64,000 bases of DNA from Gammaproteobacteria bacterium (GCA_017853205.1 JAFMKB010000004.1:21580-85579), one strand, 5' to 3'. Numbered from the stretch's first letter, positions 19,112 through 30,308 are shown. The notes: generated from the letters alone by a model not told the origin. A program made the numbers and translations.

Positions 19112-20032
19112 ATGTGGTTTAAGAATCTTCGCTTTTATACCTTTGCCAAACCTCTCGCTCAATCGTTCGAAGAAATCGAAACGGCGCTCGCCGACAAACT
19201 ATTCGAGCCCTGCGGATCCATGGAAAAGGCACGATTGGGCTGGGTAAGCCCGCTAGGGCGTGAAGGCGAAATGTTAAGCCACGTGCAAGGACCTTACCTG
19301 ATGCTCTGCTCGCAAAAGCAAGAACGTTTGCTGCCTGCATCCGTTGTAAACGAAGCCACCGAGGAGAAGGTTGCCGAGCTCGAGGAGCGTCAAGGACGCA
19401 AGATCTACCGAAAGGAAAAGCGTCAGATTCGCGACGATGTCTTCGTGACTCTCTTGCCCCGCGCGTTCACTCGTAATCAGCAAACTTTTGCCTATTTGTC
19501 GCTCGCCGACAACATGCTGATCGTGAACTCGAGCAGCGCGCCGAAAGCTGAAGAGCTCATTACCCTCCTGCGAGATACGCTTGGGTCGCTTCCGGTCGAG
19601 ATACCTTCGACCAATCGCGCGCCAGCAGATGTGATGACTCGCTGGCTTCGCGAACAGCACGGCAGCAACAATTTTGTGATCGATGAAGAATGCGAGTTGT
19701 TCAATCCCATCGACGGCGGCAACGTTGTACGCTGCAAGGGTCAGGATTTATTCAGTGAAGAGATACAGGCACATCTAAGCGCGGGCAAGCAGGTTAAAAG
19801 TCTCGGTGTGACATGGAATAGCGTGGTTAGCTGCGTCTTGTCCGAAGACCTTTCGATAAAGCGCGTAAAGTTCGTCGGCATGAACGAGGAGCGTGATCAG
19901 GGTGACGCCGAAACGGCTGCCGAAAAATTCGATCAGGAATTTGCGGTGATGACGCTCCAGCTCACAGACTTCTTCAAAGACTATTTCGCTGCCTTTGGTG
20001 GACTAGAACAAAGCAACGGCGCAAGCAATTAG
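19112..20032 (+). CDS. rdgC: Recombination-associated protein RdgC
   Basis: MWFKNLRFYTFAKP; GWVSPLGREGEMLSH; length and pattern of RdgC. Confidence 0.95.
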   Translation: MWFKNLRFYTFAKPLAQSFEEIETALADKLFEPCGSMEKARLGWVSPLGREGEMLSHVQGPYLMLCSQKQERLLPASVVNEATEEKVAELEERQGRKIYRKEKRQIRDDVFVTLLPRAFTRNQQTFAYLSLADNMLIVNSSSAPKAEELITLLRDTLGSLPVEIPSTNRAPADVMTRWLREQHGSNNFVIDEECELFNPIDGGNVVRCKGQDLFSEEIQAHLSAGKQVKSLGVTWNSVVSCVLSEDLSIKRVKFVGMNEERDQGDAETAAEKFDQEFAVMTLQLTDFFKDYFAAFGGLEQSNGASN

Positions 20033-20079
20033 TCGGCGTGAGCAATTAAACAGCGTAAGCAGTAGGAATCCCCGCTTCA

Positions 20080-22413
20080 ATGGATATCAATAATAAAATT
20101 GCCGAGGAACTCGGCGTGATGGTGCAGCAGGTTGCTGCAACGATAGCTCTCCTCGATGAGGGGTCGACGGTCCCCTTTATCTCGCGCTATCGCAAAGAAG
20201 CAACGGGTGGTCTCGATGACCTGCAGTTGCGAGATCTCGAAGTACGCCTACGGTATTTACGCGAACTTCAAGAGCGTAAGCAGGCGATCGTTGCGAGTAT
20301 TATCGAGCAGGGCAAACTCACGCCTGAGCTCGAGCAGAAAATCACTGCCGCTGAAACAAAATCGATTCTCGAAGATCTCTATCTTCCTTACAAAAAGAAG
20401 CGCCGCACTAAGGCAATGATTGCTATCGAGGCGGGCATCGAACCTCTCGCGGATAAACTCTTAGAGGATCCGACACTTGATCCCGAACAAGAAGCGGCGG
20501 CGTTTGTCGATGCCGAAGCAGGATTTGCAACCCCAAAAGAAGTGCTGGACGGCGCGAAGCAAATCCTGATGGAACGTTTCGCCGAGCACCCGGAGCTTAG
20601 CGGAAGTCTCCGCAACTATCTCTGGGAGGAGGGCGTGTTGCAGTCGCGTGTGGTCGAAGGTAAAGAAAGCGATGCGGCGAAATTCCGCGATTATTTCGAC
20701 TACGATGAGCCGCTAAAACGCGTGCCCTCGCATCGCGCACTCGCCATCTTCCGCGGCCGCAAGGAAACCTATCTGCAGGTGGTTATCGCTACCCCCGCGG
20801 CAGTAGCTAATGCCGACAAGACGCGTCCTGATATTGTACCCGAACGTGCAGAGCTCATGATTGCTAACACGTTCGGTATTGCCGACAAGGGCAGGGCGGC
20901 GGATCGCTGGCTTGCAGAAGTGGTCAAATGGACATGGAAAATAAAACTTCTCACGCGCTTAGAGTTAGACCTATTGGGTCAGCTCCGCGACAGCGCTGAG
21001 GAAGAAGCCATTCGAGTATTTGCCGAGAACATGAAAGCCATTCTGCTCGCCTCACCTGCAGGCAGCAAAGTGACTATGGGACTCGATCCCGGCCTGCGTA
21101 CCGGCGTTAAAGTGTCGCTCGTCGATGCGACAGGTAAGTATCTAGAGGACACGGCGATATACCCGCACGCGCCAAAGAACCAATGGGATCAATCGATCGC
21201 AACACTCGCTGCGTTATGTGAGAAGCATAACGTAGAGTTGATCGCGATAGGTAACGGAACCGCGTCGCGTGAAACAGACAAGCTCGCGAGTGAACTTCTC
21301 AAGAGGCATCCGGAGCTGCGCGCGCAGAAAGCAATGGTAAGCGAGGCCGGTGCATCGGTGTATTCTGCAAGCGATATAGCCCGCGAAGAATTTCCAGACT
21401 TAGATGTCACCGTTCGCGGGGCAATTTCGATTGCTCGACGCCTGCAAGATCCGCTTGCAGAATTAGTAAAAATTGAGCCCAAGTCGATTGGCGTGGGTCA
21501 ATATCAGCATGACGTCAGTCAAATAAAGCTGGGACATTCATTAGACGCCGTCGTCGAAGATTGTGTGAACGCTGTGGGGGTGGATGTGAATATGGCCTCT
21601 GCACCACTGCTACGGCGTGTATCGGGGCTCAGCGCCTCTATCGCAACTAACATTGTCGCGTACAGAAATAGCAACGGCGCGTTTAAAACGCGCGCCGATC
21701 TTAAGGCAGTACCAAGGTTCGGTGAGAAAAGCTTCGAGCAGGCGGCAGGATTCCTGCGAATTGTCGATGGTGAGAACCCACTGGACGCGTCGGCTGTGCA
21801 TCCTGAATCATATTCGGTTGTCGAAAAAATAGGCGCGGCAGGGCAAAAATCGGTTAATGATTTGATCGGTAACGTGAGCTATTTGAAGTCGCTGGATCCG
21901 AAAGTGTTTGTCGATGAGCGTTTCGGATTGCCGACAGTAACCGACATTCTTGCCGAGCTTGAAAAGCCCGGTCGAGACCCGCGACCAGAATTTAAAACCG
22001 CAGACTTCAAAGACGGCGTCGAAAAAGTGTCTGATCTCGAAGTGGGTATGGCACTTGAAGGTGTCGTCACCAATGTGACTAATTTTGGCGCTTTTATTGA
22101 TATCGGTGTTCACCAAGATGGACTCGTGCATATCTCAGCGCTGTCCCATAGCTTTGTCAAAGATCCTCATACGGTTGTTAAGACCGGCGACGTAGTAAAG
22201 GTCAAAGTGATGGAGGTTGATATAAATCGGCAAAGGATTGGTTTGTCGATGCGCCTGGATGACGATCCAGCGACACGCCAGGCCGAGTCCGCAAACCGAG
22301 GGCGTAGCGATGGCGCTCGTACTAGCAATCGACAGCAGTCACAGCAGCGTTCGAGTGCGCCAGTGAAGACCGGCACTCTAGGCGATTTGTTGAAAGGTGC
22401 GATGAAAAAGTAA
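20080..22413 (+). CDS. tex: Transcription accessory protein Tex (S1 RNA-binding)
   Basis: [52 protein letters not shown]1 domain. Confidence 0.97.
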   Translation: MDINNKIAEELGVMVQQVAATIALLDEGSTVPFISRYRKEATGGLDDLQLRDLEVRLRYLRELQERKQAIVASIIEQGKLTPELEQKITAAETKSILEDLYLPYKKKRRTKAMIAIEAGIEPLADKLLEDPTLDPEQEAAAFVDAEAGFATPKEVLDGAKQILMERFAEHPELSGSLRNYLWEEGVLQSRVVEGKESDAAKFRDYFDYDEPLKRVPSHRALAIFRGRKETYLQVVIATPAAVANADKTRPDIVPERAELMIANTFGIADKGRAADRWLAEVVKWTWKIKLLTRLELDLLGQLRDSAEEEAIRVFAENMKAILLASPAGSKVTMGLDPGLRTGVKVSLVDATGKYLEDTAIYPHAPKNQWDQSIATLAALCEKHNVELIAIGNGTASRETDKLASELLKRHPELRAQKAMVSEAGASVYSASDIAREEFPDLDVTVRGAISIARRLQDPLAELVKIEPKSIGVGQYQHDVSQIKLGHSLDAVVEDCVNAVGVDVNMASAPLLRRVSGLSASIATNIVAYRNSNGAFKTRADLKAVPRFGEKSFEQAAGFLRIVDGENPLDASAVHPESYSVVEKIGAAGQKSVNDLIGNVSYLKSLDPKVFVDERFGLPTVTDILAELEKPGRDPRPEFKTADFKDGVEKVSDLEVGMALEGVVTNVTNFGAFIDIGVHQDGLVHISALSHSFVKDPHTVVKTGDVVKVKVMEVDINRQRIGLSMRLDDDPATRQAESANRGRSDGARTSNRQQSQQRSSAPVKTGTLGDLLKGAMKK

Positions 22414-22418
22414 CATTT

Positions 22419-22970
22419 ATGGCACTTAAACCAACGATCTATAAAATGAAGCTCGCGCTAACGGATCTTGATCGAGAGGTCTACGAGAACCTTAGCCTCA
22501 CGGTGGCGTGTCATCCATCGGAGACGCTCGAGCGCATGATGGTGCGCGTGCTTGCTTACTGCCTCAACGCCTGTGAAGGACTCGAGCTGTGTAAAGGGCT
22601 GAGTGATACTGAGGAGGCCGATCTCTGGGCGCACTCACTCGACGGTTCTCTTGCCCTTTGGATCGACGTAGGAGAACCAACGATAGAGCGTATAAAAAAG
22701 GTGTCTCGTCTTGCGCCAGATGTTCGCCTTTATAGTTTTAATTCCAAGTCCCCGACCTGGTGGGAACTATCGTCTCCCGAAATTGCTAAGTTACCCATCA
22801 GCGTTTTTCGCTTCGATTGGGTAGGTGTGCAAGCTCTCGCAAAGACGGTTGAACGGACGATGGAGTTCTCGATAACCGTCAGCGAAAGCAGTTTGTTCGT
22901 CTCGACGCCAGCCGGCGACTGTGAGCTTCATTTAGAGCAGCTGCAAGATGGCTCAGCCTTAAGACGATAG
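22419..22970 (+). CDS. YaeQ family protein
   Basis: ALKPTIYKMKLALTDLDREVYENLSLTVACHPSETLERMMVR. Confidence 0.93.
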   Translation: MALKPTIYKMKLALTDLDREVYENLSLTVACHPSETLERMMVRVLAYCLNACEGLELCKGLSDTEEADLWAHSLDGSLALWIDVGEPTIERIKKVSRLAPDVRLYSFNSKSPTWWELSSPEIAKLPISVFRFDWVGVQALAKTVERTMEFSITVSESSLFVSTPAGDCELHLEQLQDGSALRR

Positions 22971-23077
22971 GTCTGGCCGTTAGTTATTCGAACTCGAATT
23001 ACTTCTTTAACCCTGTCGCACCCCTAGCCAACAAGTTAGAACGTTGGCCGTCCTGTAGGACTCTTAGACCACAAACC

Positions 23078-23089
23078 TTCCTGATTTTT
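23078..23089. other. Not assigned: T/A-rich spacer upstream of SET gene
   Basis: Low-complexity placeholder only; no function claimed. Confidence 0.05.
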
Positions 23090-23177
23090 GTCCTCAAAAA
23101 TACTTTCTGAATCAACTAAAAAATTCTTGTAGAAGATGCCACATAGGCAGTATAAAGCGCGCGTTGAAACACGTGGT

Positions 23178-23189
23178 CGTGCTAGCACG
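23178..23189. promoter_or_regulatory. Perfect 12-bp palindrome upstream of SET gene
   Basis: CGTGCTAGCACG, just after a TTGTAG-N18-TATAAA promoter-like sequence. Confidence 0.35.
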
Positions 23190-23355
23190 CACCGAACTCA
23201 GCGCGCTGTTCTTGGGATAAGTGTCTATGCAGTATCAGGCACTTGTTTTGGCAATGTGGAATAACCACATGATTTGGGTTCTCGGCAGTAGTCGCCTTAT
23301 TAGAGAAACAGGCTTCGATTGTCCGCGACCGGTCGTTATTTGGAGAAAATTAACG

Positions 23356-23826
23356 ATGCTCTATCCTGCTAGCTTTGGGGACAACCCCCTTTACCCAAAA
23401 GATACAGACTTCCGTGTGATCCGAAAGGACGACACAAATGGTTTCGGCGTAATCTCCCTAAGGTCGTTTAAGTGCGGAGAAATTGTTGCCGCTATGGCGG
23501 GTGAGAGAGTCTCTGATATTCGTCAACACACCCTGCAGATCGATGACAATACGCATCTGCACGATACCTATTTTTCGGGCTATTTCTTACATTCTTGTTC
23601 GCCAAATATTTCGTTAGATATGCGTAATATGCTGATCACAGCGGTGAAAGATATTGCTGCCAACAGCTATTTAACGATGGACTATGCGGAAACCGAGCAA
23701 GTTTTGTTTAGGCAGTTTGCCTGCGCCTGCGGAAGTGAAAACTGCCGCGGTTGGATAACCGGCAACCAAGAAATTCACCCTGGTTTCATCCAGGAAGCTA
23801 TTGCGTGCGGACCCGACGCTGCTTAG
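23356..23826 (+). CDS. SET domain protein-lysine methyltransferase-like with post-SET Cys cluster
   Basis: GFGVISLRSFKCGEIV, FLHSCSPNISLD, LTMDYAETE, CACGSENCRGWITG; ORF may start at 23221. Confidence 0.82.
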   Translation: MLYPASFGDNPLYPKDTDFRVIRKDDTNGFGVISLRSFKCGEIVAAMAGERVSDIRQHTLQIDDNTHLHDTYFSGYFLHSCSPNISLDMRNMLITAVKDIAANSYLTMDYAETEQVLFRQFACACGSENCRGWITGNQEIHPGFIQEAIACGPDAA

Positions 23827-23863
23827 CGCAAAAAAAACGAAACAGCAAAAAGTTCAGACACTG

Positions 23864-23895
23864 CAGCGCCGAGTCAGTCTCGAGCGCTGTTTTTT
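23864..23895 (+). terminator. Rho-independent terminator/attenuator between SET and decarboxylase genes
   Basis: CAGCGCCGAG-TCAGT-CTCGAGCGCTGTTTTTT. Confidence 0.75.
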
Positions 23896-23940
23896 GCGTC
23901 TGTAGAAATTTTCAATACTCTCCGAAAGGAATAACGAAGA

Positions 23941-25184
23941 TGATGAATGCCGAAGAATCACAGCGCTGGTGGCAACGAGAAGACCTTGCCTATCGCGGTG
24001 AAGAGCTATTTTTTGCTGGCTTAGCAGTGTCAACGCTCGCGAAACGTTTCGGTTCTCCTGCCTTTGTCTATTCTTTCGCGCGCGTCCATGAAAATCTCGA
24101 GCGCGTTCACGCCGCACTTCGCGATGCGAAGCTACCTGCTGGCTACACGCTGCTCTATGCGATGAAGGCGAATCGATTTGCGCCATTGCTCACGAGTCTT
24201 CAGCATACGGGTCTCTGTGGGATCGACGCGTGTTCTCCGCGCGAGGTCGAGCACGCCGTCAGCTGCGGTTTCAGACCAGATCAGATTTCGTTTACCGCAG
24301 GCAGTCTTTCGCGACGAGACGTCGATGCGCTTGCGTGTTTCGATGGACTTTTTGTCGACTGTGATTCGCTACATGCGATTAAAACTTGGGGTGAAATTAA
24401 ACCGGGCTCGTCGATCGGCATCCGCGTTAATCCGGGTATGGGCGTTAGCCGCGCCGACAACGACAAACTTCAGTATGCCGGTGTCGCAGCCACGAAATTT
24501 GGAATCTACGAAGAGCAATTGCAGGAGGCCCTGAGCCTAGCGGCCCATTACAGCCTCAAGATTACGAAAATTCACTTCCACACTGGCTGCGGCTATCTGA
24601 CTGCCGAATTGCCACAGTGGGATCGCGTGTTGGGCGCGTGCTTGGAAAAATTCGTTGAGCGGTGCCCGGACGTCACCACGGTCAACGTTGGTGGAGGCTT
24701 AGGCGTGCCTCACGTTGCGAGTGACGGTGTTCTCGATCTCGCTGAATGGAGCCGTGTGCTGAACAAGCACTTTGGACATCGCCAATACAAAGTGGAACTC
24801 GAGCCTGGTGAATACTTGCTTAAAGATGCCGGTATTTTGATCCTAGGAAAAACATTTGAAGAGACTAAACAGACGTCACGGTTTGTTGGTGTTGACGCGG
24901 GATTCAACATTGCGCCGGAGCCTGCTTACTACAATCTTCCTTTTCAGCCACTAGCGCCGATTTGTAGGGGCGAGCTTAGGCAGGTGACAGTGGTGGGTAA
25001 TATCAACGAAGCGCTAGATGTGTGGTATCGCGATGCCTGGTTGCCTGAACTGAGCGAGCAAGATTATTTGGTGCTGATAAATGCCGGGGCCTATTCGGCA
25101 TCTATGGCGTCTAATCACTGTATGCGTGGAGACGGCAATACCATGGTTCGTGAATTCCTGTTGCCGGATACAAAGGAGCAGTAG
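23941..25184 (+). CDS. Type III PLP-dependent decarboxylase (DAP/ornithine decarboxylase-like)
   Basis: YAMKANRFAPLL PLP lysine; HFHTGCGYL; NVGGGLGVPHV; ELEPGEYLLKDAG; INAGAYSASMASNHC. Confidence 0.9.
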
Positions 25185-25262
25185 ATCTGAGTTATTACTC
25201 GATTGGCGAGACTCGCTTTAATCAGAATCTGTTATCCTCTAAACGACACGTCGGAGGAAAAA

Positions 25263-25727
25263 ATGGACAACGAACTGTTTATAAAGCGCATCACGCTCAA
25301 GGCGAATCTCGAGAAGCTTGCAGGCAAGATAAATGCTGCGCAATGGGACGAAGGCAATGCGCTGCTCGGCGGCGGGTATACCGCTGATTCTCTTGAGTGG
25401 TATTTGCGCGGTGAGGGAAATTTCTTCTTCGTCTGTTTTATAGGATCAGACCTCGCGGGTATGGCCTCGGCACAGCTTCTGCCTCGCGCCTACGGAAAAC
25501 ACAGCACGTTCTATGTTGATGAGCTCGATACGGCGGTTAACTTTCGCAGGCGAGGGGTGGCAACGGCATTGATGAACGAAATTAAACTACTCGCCGACGA
25601 AACCGACAGCTATGAACTGTGGCTTGGGACCGAAAAAACCAACACCGGCGCACAGAGGCTCTACGAAAAATTAGCGCCAGACAGCGTTGAGGAGTTCGTC
25701 GGCTATACGTGGAATCTAGAGGATTAA
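25263..25727 (+). CDS. GNAT family N-acetyltransferase
   Basis: FYVDELDTAVNFRRRGVATALMNEIKLLA acetyl-CoA binding motif. Confidence 0.9.
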   Translation: MDNELFIKRITLKANLEKLAGKINAAQWDEGNALLGGGYTADSLEWYLRGEGNFFFVCFIGSDLAGMASAQLLPRAYGKHSTFYVDELDTAVNFRRRGVATALMNEIKLLADETDSYELWLGTEKTNTGAQRLYEKLAPDSVEEFVGYTWNLED

Positions 25728-25747
25728 TCAGCAGTCCAAAGCGTTTC

Positions 25748-26512
25748 TTAGTCAGTAGATCGCTCAAATAGGGTTCGGTATTTTCGCGTCTGATACCCTA
25801 TCGCGATACCGCCGATAACGCCTGGCGCTACCCAGAGTACGATGCTATAGCCCCTAACTGTATCGCCGAACACCTCGCTTAGAAAGTTCAGGCCGCCGAA
25901 GACAAAGAACGCGGTATAGGCAGCAATGCCTGAGGCGATTAAGCCATTAAGATGTTCCGTCCACCATTCCTTCGTACGTGTTACAGGCTTCAAGGCGAAA
26001 TACAGGCAGCTTGCCGAAGTATAGATTTCGAACACACCAAAAAGAATGAATAATATCGAGCCTGTTGCGAGTCCGTTTACAGAGAGTCCGAGTCCCGCAA
26101 CGATAAGTGCAGCGCAGAGGCCGAGTTGGATCGGTTCGCGCAGCGCGCTTCGGTCCTCTTTGCCCTGCACTGTGAGCCAGCCATGACGTGTTGATAGTAA
26201 GACAAGCAGGGATATTGAAAATAGAAATAGGGCGAAATCTCGAACCTCACGACTGACAGCGACGGCGCGGGCAGGCTCTAAAGCTATGCCTGGAGCATGC
26301 ATCGCAAGTGGGAAAAGCAAATCTAATGTAGTGACAGTGATACCAGAAAAACCAACTGCATACATTACAACCGCGAAATAGCGGCCAAATTTTTTGTGAT
26401 TAAGATTTCCTTTACGTGTTACCACGGGAATCCAGAAGAGTAGCAGGCCGCAGCTGCCGAAAGCCACGTGAAGACGTATCACATTCTCATGCACCCAATG
26501 CAGTATTTCCAT
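25748..26512 (-). CDS. Multi-TM membrane protein of unknown function (possibly DUF2306-like)
   Basis: Multiple hydrophobic helices; HVAFGSCGLLLFWIPVVTRKGNLNHKKFGRYF. Confidence 0.6.
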   Translation of the reverse strand: MEILHWVHENVIRLHVAFGSCGLLLFWIPVVTRKGNLNHKKFGRYFAVVMYAVGFSGITVTTLDLLFPLAMHAPGIALEPARAVAVSREVRDFALFLFSISLLVLLSTRHGWLTVQGKEDRSALREPIQLGLCAALIVAGLGLSVNGLATGSILFILFGVFEIYTSASCLYFALKPVTRTKEWWTEHLNGLIASGIAAYTAFFVFGGLNFLSEVFGDTVRGYSIVLWVAPGVIGGIAIGYQTRKYRTLFERSTD

Positions 26513-26766
26513 CTCCGCTCTCCCTAGAATCAGTTTGTCTATGCGTCATTTTTAGAGGCGTTTATTCAAAAGTGCTCATTCAGAAGTGCTTATTCAGATG
26601 TCTATTCAGAGGCTCTTAGCATCACCTTTCCTAAAATCTTTACTTGTGTCAAGGCCGCGAATGAAAGGCAGATCTTCTCACTTAATTGACTGCTATACTG
26701 AACAGATCGGCGGTAACGCGAATCGCTAACTACGCGCGCCTAAAATCGGATAGAAGGGATGCAGCA

Positions 26767-27234
26767 ATGAATGGTGACAAAACGGGCGAAAGCAGATTGA
26801 AACCGCGGTCAGTCGAGTTGCTGCGTGAGCCAGTTGAGCTATACAAAGTGCTTAAATTCGAAGGCTTGGTGGCGAGTGGTGGTGAAGCGAAAGCGGCGAT
26901 TGACGCAGGTCTTGTGTTCGTAAACGATAAAATAGAAAAGCTGAAGCGCAAGAAATTGGTTAACGGCGACACGGTGCGCATGGGTGAAGAGTCCCTGATC
27001 CTCAAATTAGCCGAGGATTACGATCCAGCGTCAAAGCCGGTCAAAGCGAAAGCCAGCAAAATTGCGCCTGCACCTCCCGCCAAGAAGGACTGGCGTCGAA
27101 AGAGGACGCCGGCTCAGATCGATGCCGACGCCGGCGTGGTGTCAGACCGAAAGCCTCAAGGCGTTTCGAAAAAAGGCAATCAGAGAGCGGCGCGTCCAAC
27201 GCTTGGCGCGTTGAGTAAAAAAACGCGCCAGTGA
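26767..27234 (+). CDS. S4-domain RNA-binding protein with basic C-terminal tail
   Basis: YKVLKFEGLVASGGEAKAAIDAGLVFVNDKIEKLKRKKLVNGDTV. Confidence 0.82.
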   Translation: MNGDKTGESRLKPRSVELLREPVELYKVLKFEGLVASGGEAKAAIDAGLVFVNDKIEKLKRKKLVNGDTVRMGEESLILKLAEDYDPASKPVKAKASKIAPAPPAKKDWRRKRTPAQIDADAGVVSDRKPQGVSKKGNQRAARPTLGALSKKTRQ

Positions 27235-27260
27235 AGTTAATTTTATTCCATGCGCGCATA

Positions 27261-27821
27261 TTACCAGTCGAGGTCATCGGGAATCGCAAAGTCAGCATAG
27301 GCCTGCTCTTCGAGTTCGAGCTTAGTGAGCTGCTTTGGATTCGCGATCGTCACAAAATGCTCAGCGCTACGTTCTTGAATCTTGTGCGCCACATCCACAG
27401 GCACAACGACATATTTTCCGTCGACTTTTGATTCGACAACGGCTAGCGTGCCACCGCTGAGCTGTTCGCGAGTGCGCGCGTCTACCCAAATTTGTTTGAC
27501 TTTGTTTTCATGCTTGAAGTTGAATTTTAGCTCGCCTCCAACCTTCATTGCATTTGCTTCGATTAGCTGTCTGATTTGCGCCATTTTCGCGCGCCACTCT
27601 CCGTCGCGATTCCGTTCTTCGTTGAGCTTTCGATCGCGTTCGATCTGCTCTTGGCGCTGTTTTTTGCGCGCTAACTCTGTTTCCTGCTTGGCGTTTTTCT
27701 TAACAGTTTTTTTCTGCTGAGGTTGCTTGCTCTCTTTGCGCTTGGCGCGCTCAAGCTGTTTCGCTTTTTTCTCATCAACGAGGCCAGACTTCTTAAGTTG
27801 ATCTTGTAATGACAAACCCAC
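27261..27821 (-). CDS. DUF2058 family nucleoprotein-like protein
   Basis: LQDQLKKSGLVDEKKAKQLERAKRKE...AYADFAIPDDLDW. Confidence 0.93.
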   Translation of the reverse strand: MGLSLQDQLKKSGLVDEKKAKQLERAKRKESKQPQQKKTVKKNAKQETELARKKQRQEQIERDRKLNEERNRDGEWRAKMAQIRQLIEANAMKVGGELKFNFKHENKVKQIWVDARTREQLSGGTLAVVESKVDGKYVVVPVDVAHKIQERSAEHFVTIANPKQLTKLELEEQAYADFAIPDDLDW

Positions 27822-28056
27822 GCGAGCTTCCCCTTGTATTTATCTTTCGGACAGATGACGCAATGCTACAAAAAAATCCTGACATAACGTATGCAAACGA
27901 TAGAGTGAATGTTACCGGCGTACTAACTCTATGGCTAGCAGATGCCGCACGACGCATCTCAAATTGTACTATCCCAGCGCTGTTTCATCGAGAATCTTTG
28001 CCTAAACCCCTCATCTTGGTTAGTCTTGATGGAAACGGGTATATGAGAGCAACGCC

Positions 28057-29571
28057 ATGTTAGATGTCTTAATTGTAGGAGCCGGCATATCCGGCATTAG
28101 TGCCGCCTGTCATCTTGAGAAGCGCTGCGCTAAAAAGCGCTATGCGGTACTCGAAGGGCGCGACAATGTGGGCGGAACTTGGGACTTATTCCGCTACCCA
28201 GGTATTCGATCCGACAGTGACATGCATACTTTCGGTTTTAGTTTCAAACCTTGGACAAACCCTAAATCTATTTCGGACGGTGAATCAATTCGCGAGTACC
28301 TGAAAGAGGCGGTTGCCGAGTATGGAGTCAAAGATAAAATTCGCTTCGGTCATAAAGTCGTTTCAGCTAACTGGGATAGCATGCGCGATGTCTGGCTTGT
28401 CACTGCAACGAATGTTGCCGGTGAGACGGTCGAAATTGAGACGCGCGTACTTTTCATGTGCAGCGGTTACTACAACTACGCCGAAGGTTATACGCCGGAC
28501 TATCCAGGGTTAAGTAATTTTAAGGGCCAGCTGATCCATCCGCAAAAATGGCCAGAGGATCTCGACTACTCAGGTAAGAAAGTTGCAGTAATTGGCAGCG
28601 GCGCGACGGCAGTGACGATTGTCCCAAACATGGTCGATAAAGCCGCGCAGGTGACAATGATTCAACGTTCGCCAACCTATATGTTTTCGCGCCCAGCAAA
28701 AGACGCAGTCGCGAACTTCCTCGGCACTGTATTGCCTAGCAAGTGGGCTTATGCGCTTACTCGCTGGAAGAATATTTATTTTCAGAACGCGACTTACAAA
28801 GGGGCGCGTAAAAATCCGGAAAAAACTAAAAAGCTTCTATTAGATAGCGTACGGAAATCACTAGGCGACGACTACGACATCGATACGCATTTTACGCCGC
28901 GCTATAACCCCTGGGAGGAACGCCTCTGCCTTATTCCTGACGATGATTTCCTATCAGCTGTGAAAAGCGGTTCAGCAGAGGTGGTAACCGATACGGTTGA
29001 TAAATTTGTCGAGAATGGCGTTTTAATGTCATCGGGTAGATTGGTCGAAGCAGATATTGTGGTGAGTGCAACAGGTCTTAACATGCAGTTTATGGGGGGC
29101 GTAGAATTTTTTCTCGACGAGGTGAAACTCGATCTTAGCAAAAAATACTACTATCAGGGCATGATGTTTTCGGGCGTGCCTAATCTTATTCAGACATTTG
29201 GCTACATCAATGCCTCATGGACACTGCGCGCTGACCTCAACTCGATATTCGTCTGTGACTTGTTGCAAGAGATGGACAGAAAGAACGCAAGTCATTGCGT
29301 GCCAAAGTTGCGTCCCGAGGATGCTTCGATGGTGCCACGGCCAACTATTTCGGGCTTTAATCCTGGATATATGCAGCGCGGGATTCATGAGTTTCCGAAA
29401 CAGGGTGAGCATGCCCCATGGCATAACACTCAGGACTATTTGCTTGATCGAAAGATCCTCAAGAGCAACCTTTTTTCAGACGGCGTGCTTCAATTCGGGC
29501 AAGCTGATTGCAAAGATTCGGCTAACAAAGCGCAAGAAACTCACGAAACTCACGAAACAAAAGTCGCGTAA
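28057..29571 (+). CDS. Flavin-containing monooxygenase / Baeyer-Villiger type
   Basis: DVLIVGAGISGISAACHL; FRYPGIRSDSDMHTFGFSF; KKVAVIGSGATAVTIVP. Confidence 0.93.
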   Translation: MLDVLIVGAGISGISAACHLEKRCAKKRYAVLEGRDNVGGTWDLFRYPGIRSDSDMHTFGFSFKPWTNPKSISDGESIREYLKEAVAEYGVKDKIRFGHKVVSANWDSMRDVWLVTATNVAGETVEIETRVLFMCSGYYNYAEGYTPDYPGLSNFKGQLIHPQKWPEDLDYSGKKVAVIGSGATAVTIVPNMVDKAAQVTMIQRSPTYMFSRPAKDAVANFLGTVLPSKWAYALTRWKNIYFQNATYKGARKNPEKTKKLLLDSVRKSLGDDYDIDTHFTPRYNPWEERLCLIPDDDFLSAVKSGSAEVVTDTVDKFVENGVLMSSGRLVEADIVVSATGLNMQFMGGVEFFLDEVKLDLSKKYYYQGMMFSGVPNLIQTFGYINASWTLRADLNSIFVCDLLQEMDRKNASHCVPKLRPEDASMVPRPTISGFNPGYMQRGIHEFPKQGEHAPWHNTQDYLLDRKILKSNLFSDGVLQFGQADCKDSANKAQETHETHETKVA

Positions 29572-29594
29572 TGAGTCGCCGATGAGTCTTCGGG

Positions 29595-29631
29595 GCTTAT
29601 GAGCGCCTCCTAGAAAGAGGCGTTGATAAGC
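29595..29631. terminator. Stem-loop between convergent genes, possible bidirectional terminator
   Basis: GCTTAT..CGCCTC-ctagaaa-GAGGCG..ATAAGC; no strong U tract. Confidence 0.4.
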
Positions 29632-29633
29632 GG

Positions 29634-30308
29634 CTAGAAATTATCCGGGTTCAGTTCATCGTGATCGGAGTAGACGCGAGTCTCGCCCGCGAGACAAGGG
29701 AAGTCGCCTACACAAGAGAAGGGTGGAATGAATCCCTCAGGCATCATCTCGAGGGAATACAGAGGCGTGTTCACGTCTTCTGTTTTTATGCACTGTCTAA
29801 CTTTCCGTCGACTTCCGACTCTTGGCTTGTTTTCACAAACGATACGCTGCGTGTCCATACCATAGAGCTGAATGTAGGTGTCCACCTTATTATCGATAAA
29901 GGCCTGCTGCGCAGAGTTTAAAGTGCCGTATAGTTTTTTATAAAGCGATAGCCACTCTTTGTTTTCAACCTCGAGAGCTGTGCCGAGCCAGGCCATTCCT
30001 ATGGGAATTGAACGTGGAGCATACTCACCCTGCAAATACATAAAGCCGAGTAGGTATTGTGCATCTTTGACGCCACGTTGTGCTGCGAGGCTAAGGTCGG
30101 CGTAGGCGGATTCGTAGTCGCCTTTCTCATAGGCGATGGCGCCCTGCTCGTACTGTCTAAGCACCTCATGATAAAAGAGCTGAGTAACTTCAACCTGAGC
30201 TGTACAAGCAAGGGAGGCGACTAAGCTCAAAGTGCAGGTGAGTCTTCTAATCCAGACGTTGACCGCGTGATGGGTGTTAGGATGAGCGTCACTGTGTCGG
30301 TTCTTCAT
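29634..30308 (-). CDS. Sel1/TPR-repeat-like secreted protein
   Basis: AYEKGDYESAYADLSLAAQRGVKDAQYLLGFMYLQGEY SLR-like repeat. Confidence 0.65.
   Translation of the reverse strand: MKNRHSDAHPNTHHAVNVWIRRLTCTLSLVASLACTAQVEVTQLFYHEVLRQYEQGAIAYEKGDYESAYADLSLAAQRGVKDAQYLLGFMYLQGEYAPRSIPIGMAWLGTALEVENKEWLSLYKKLYGTLNSAQQAFIDNKVDTYIQLYGMDTQRIVCENKPRVGSRRKVRQCIKTEDVNTPLYSLEMMPEGFIPPFSCVGDFPCLAGETRVYSDHDELNPDNF

Noticed and set aside
23078-23089. A/T-rich spacer upstream of the SET gene listed as an unassigned region
   Set aside because: No functional signal seen; listed at very low confidence and should be ignored.
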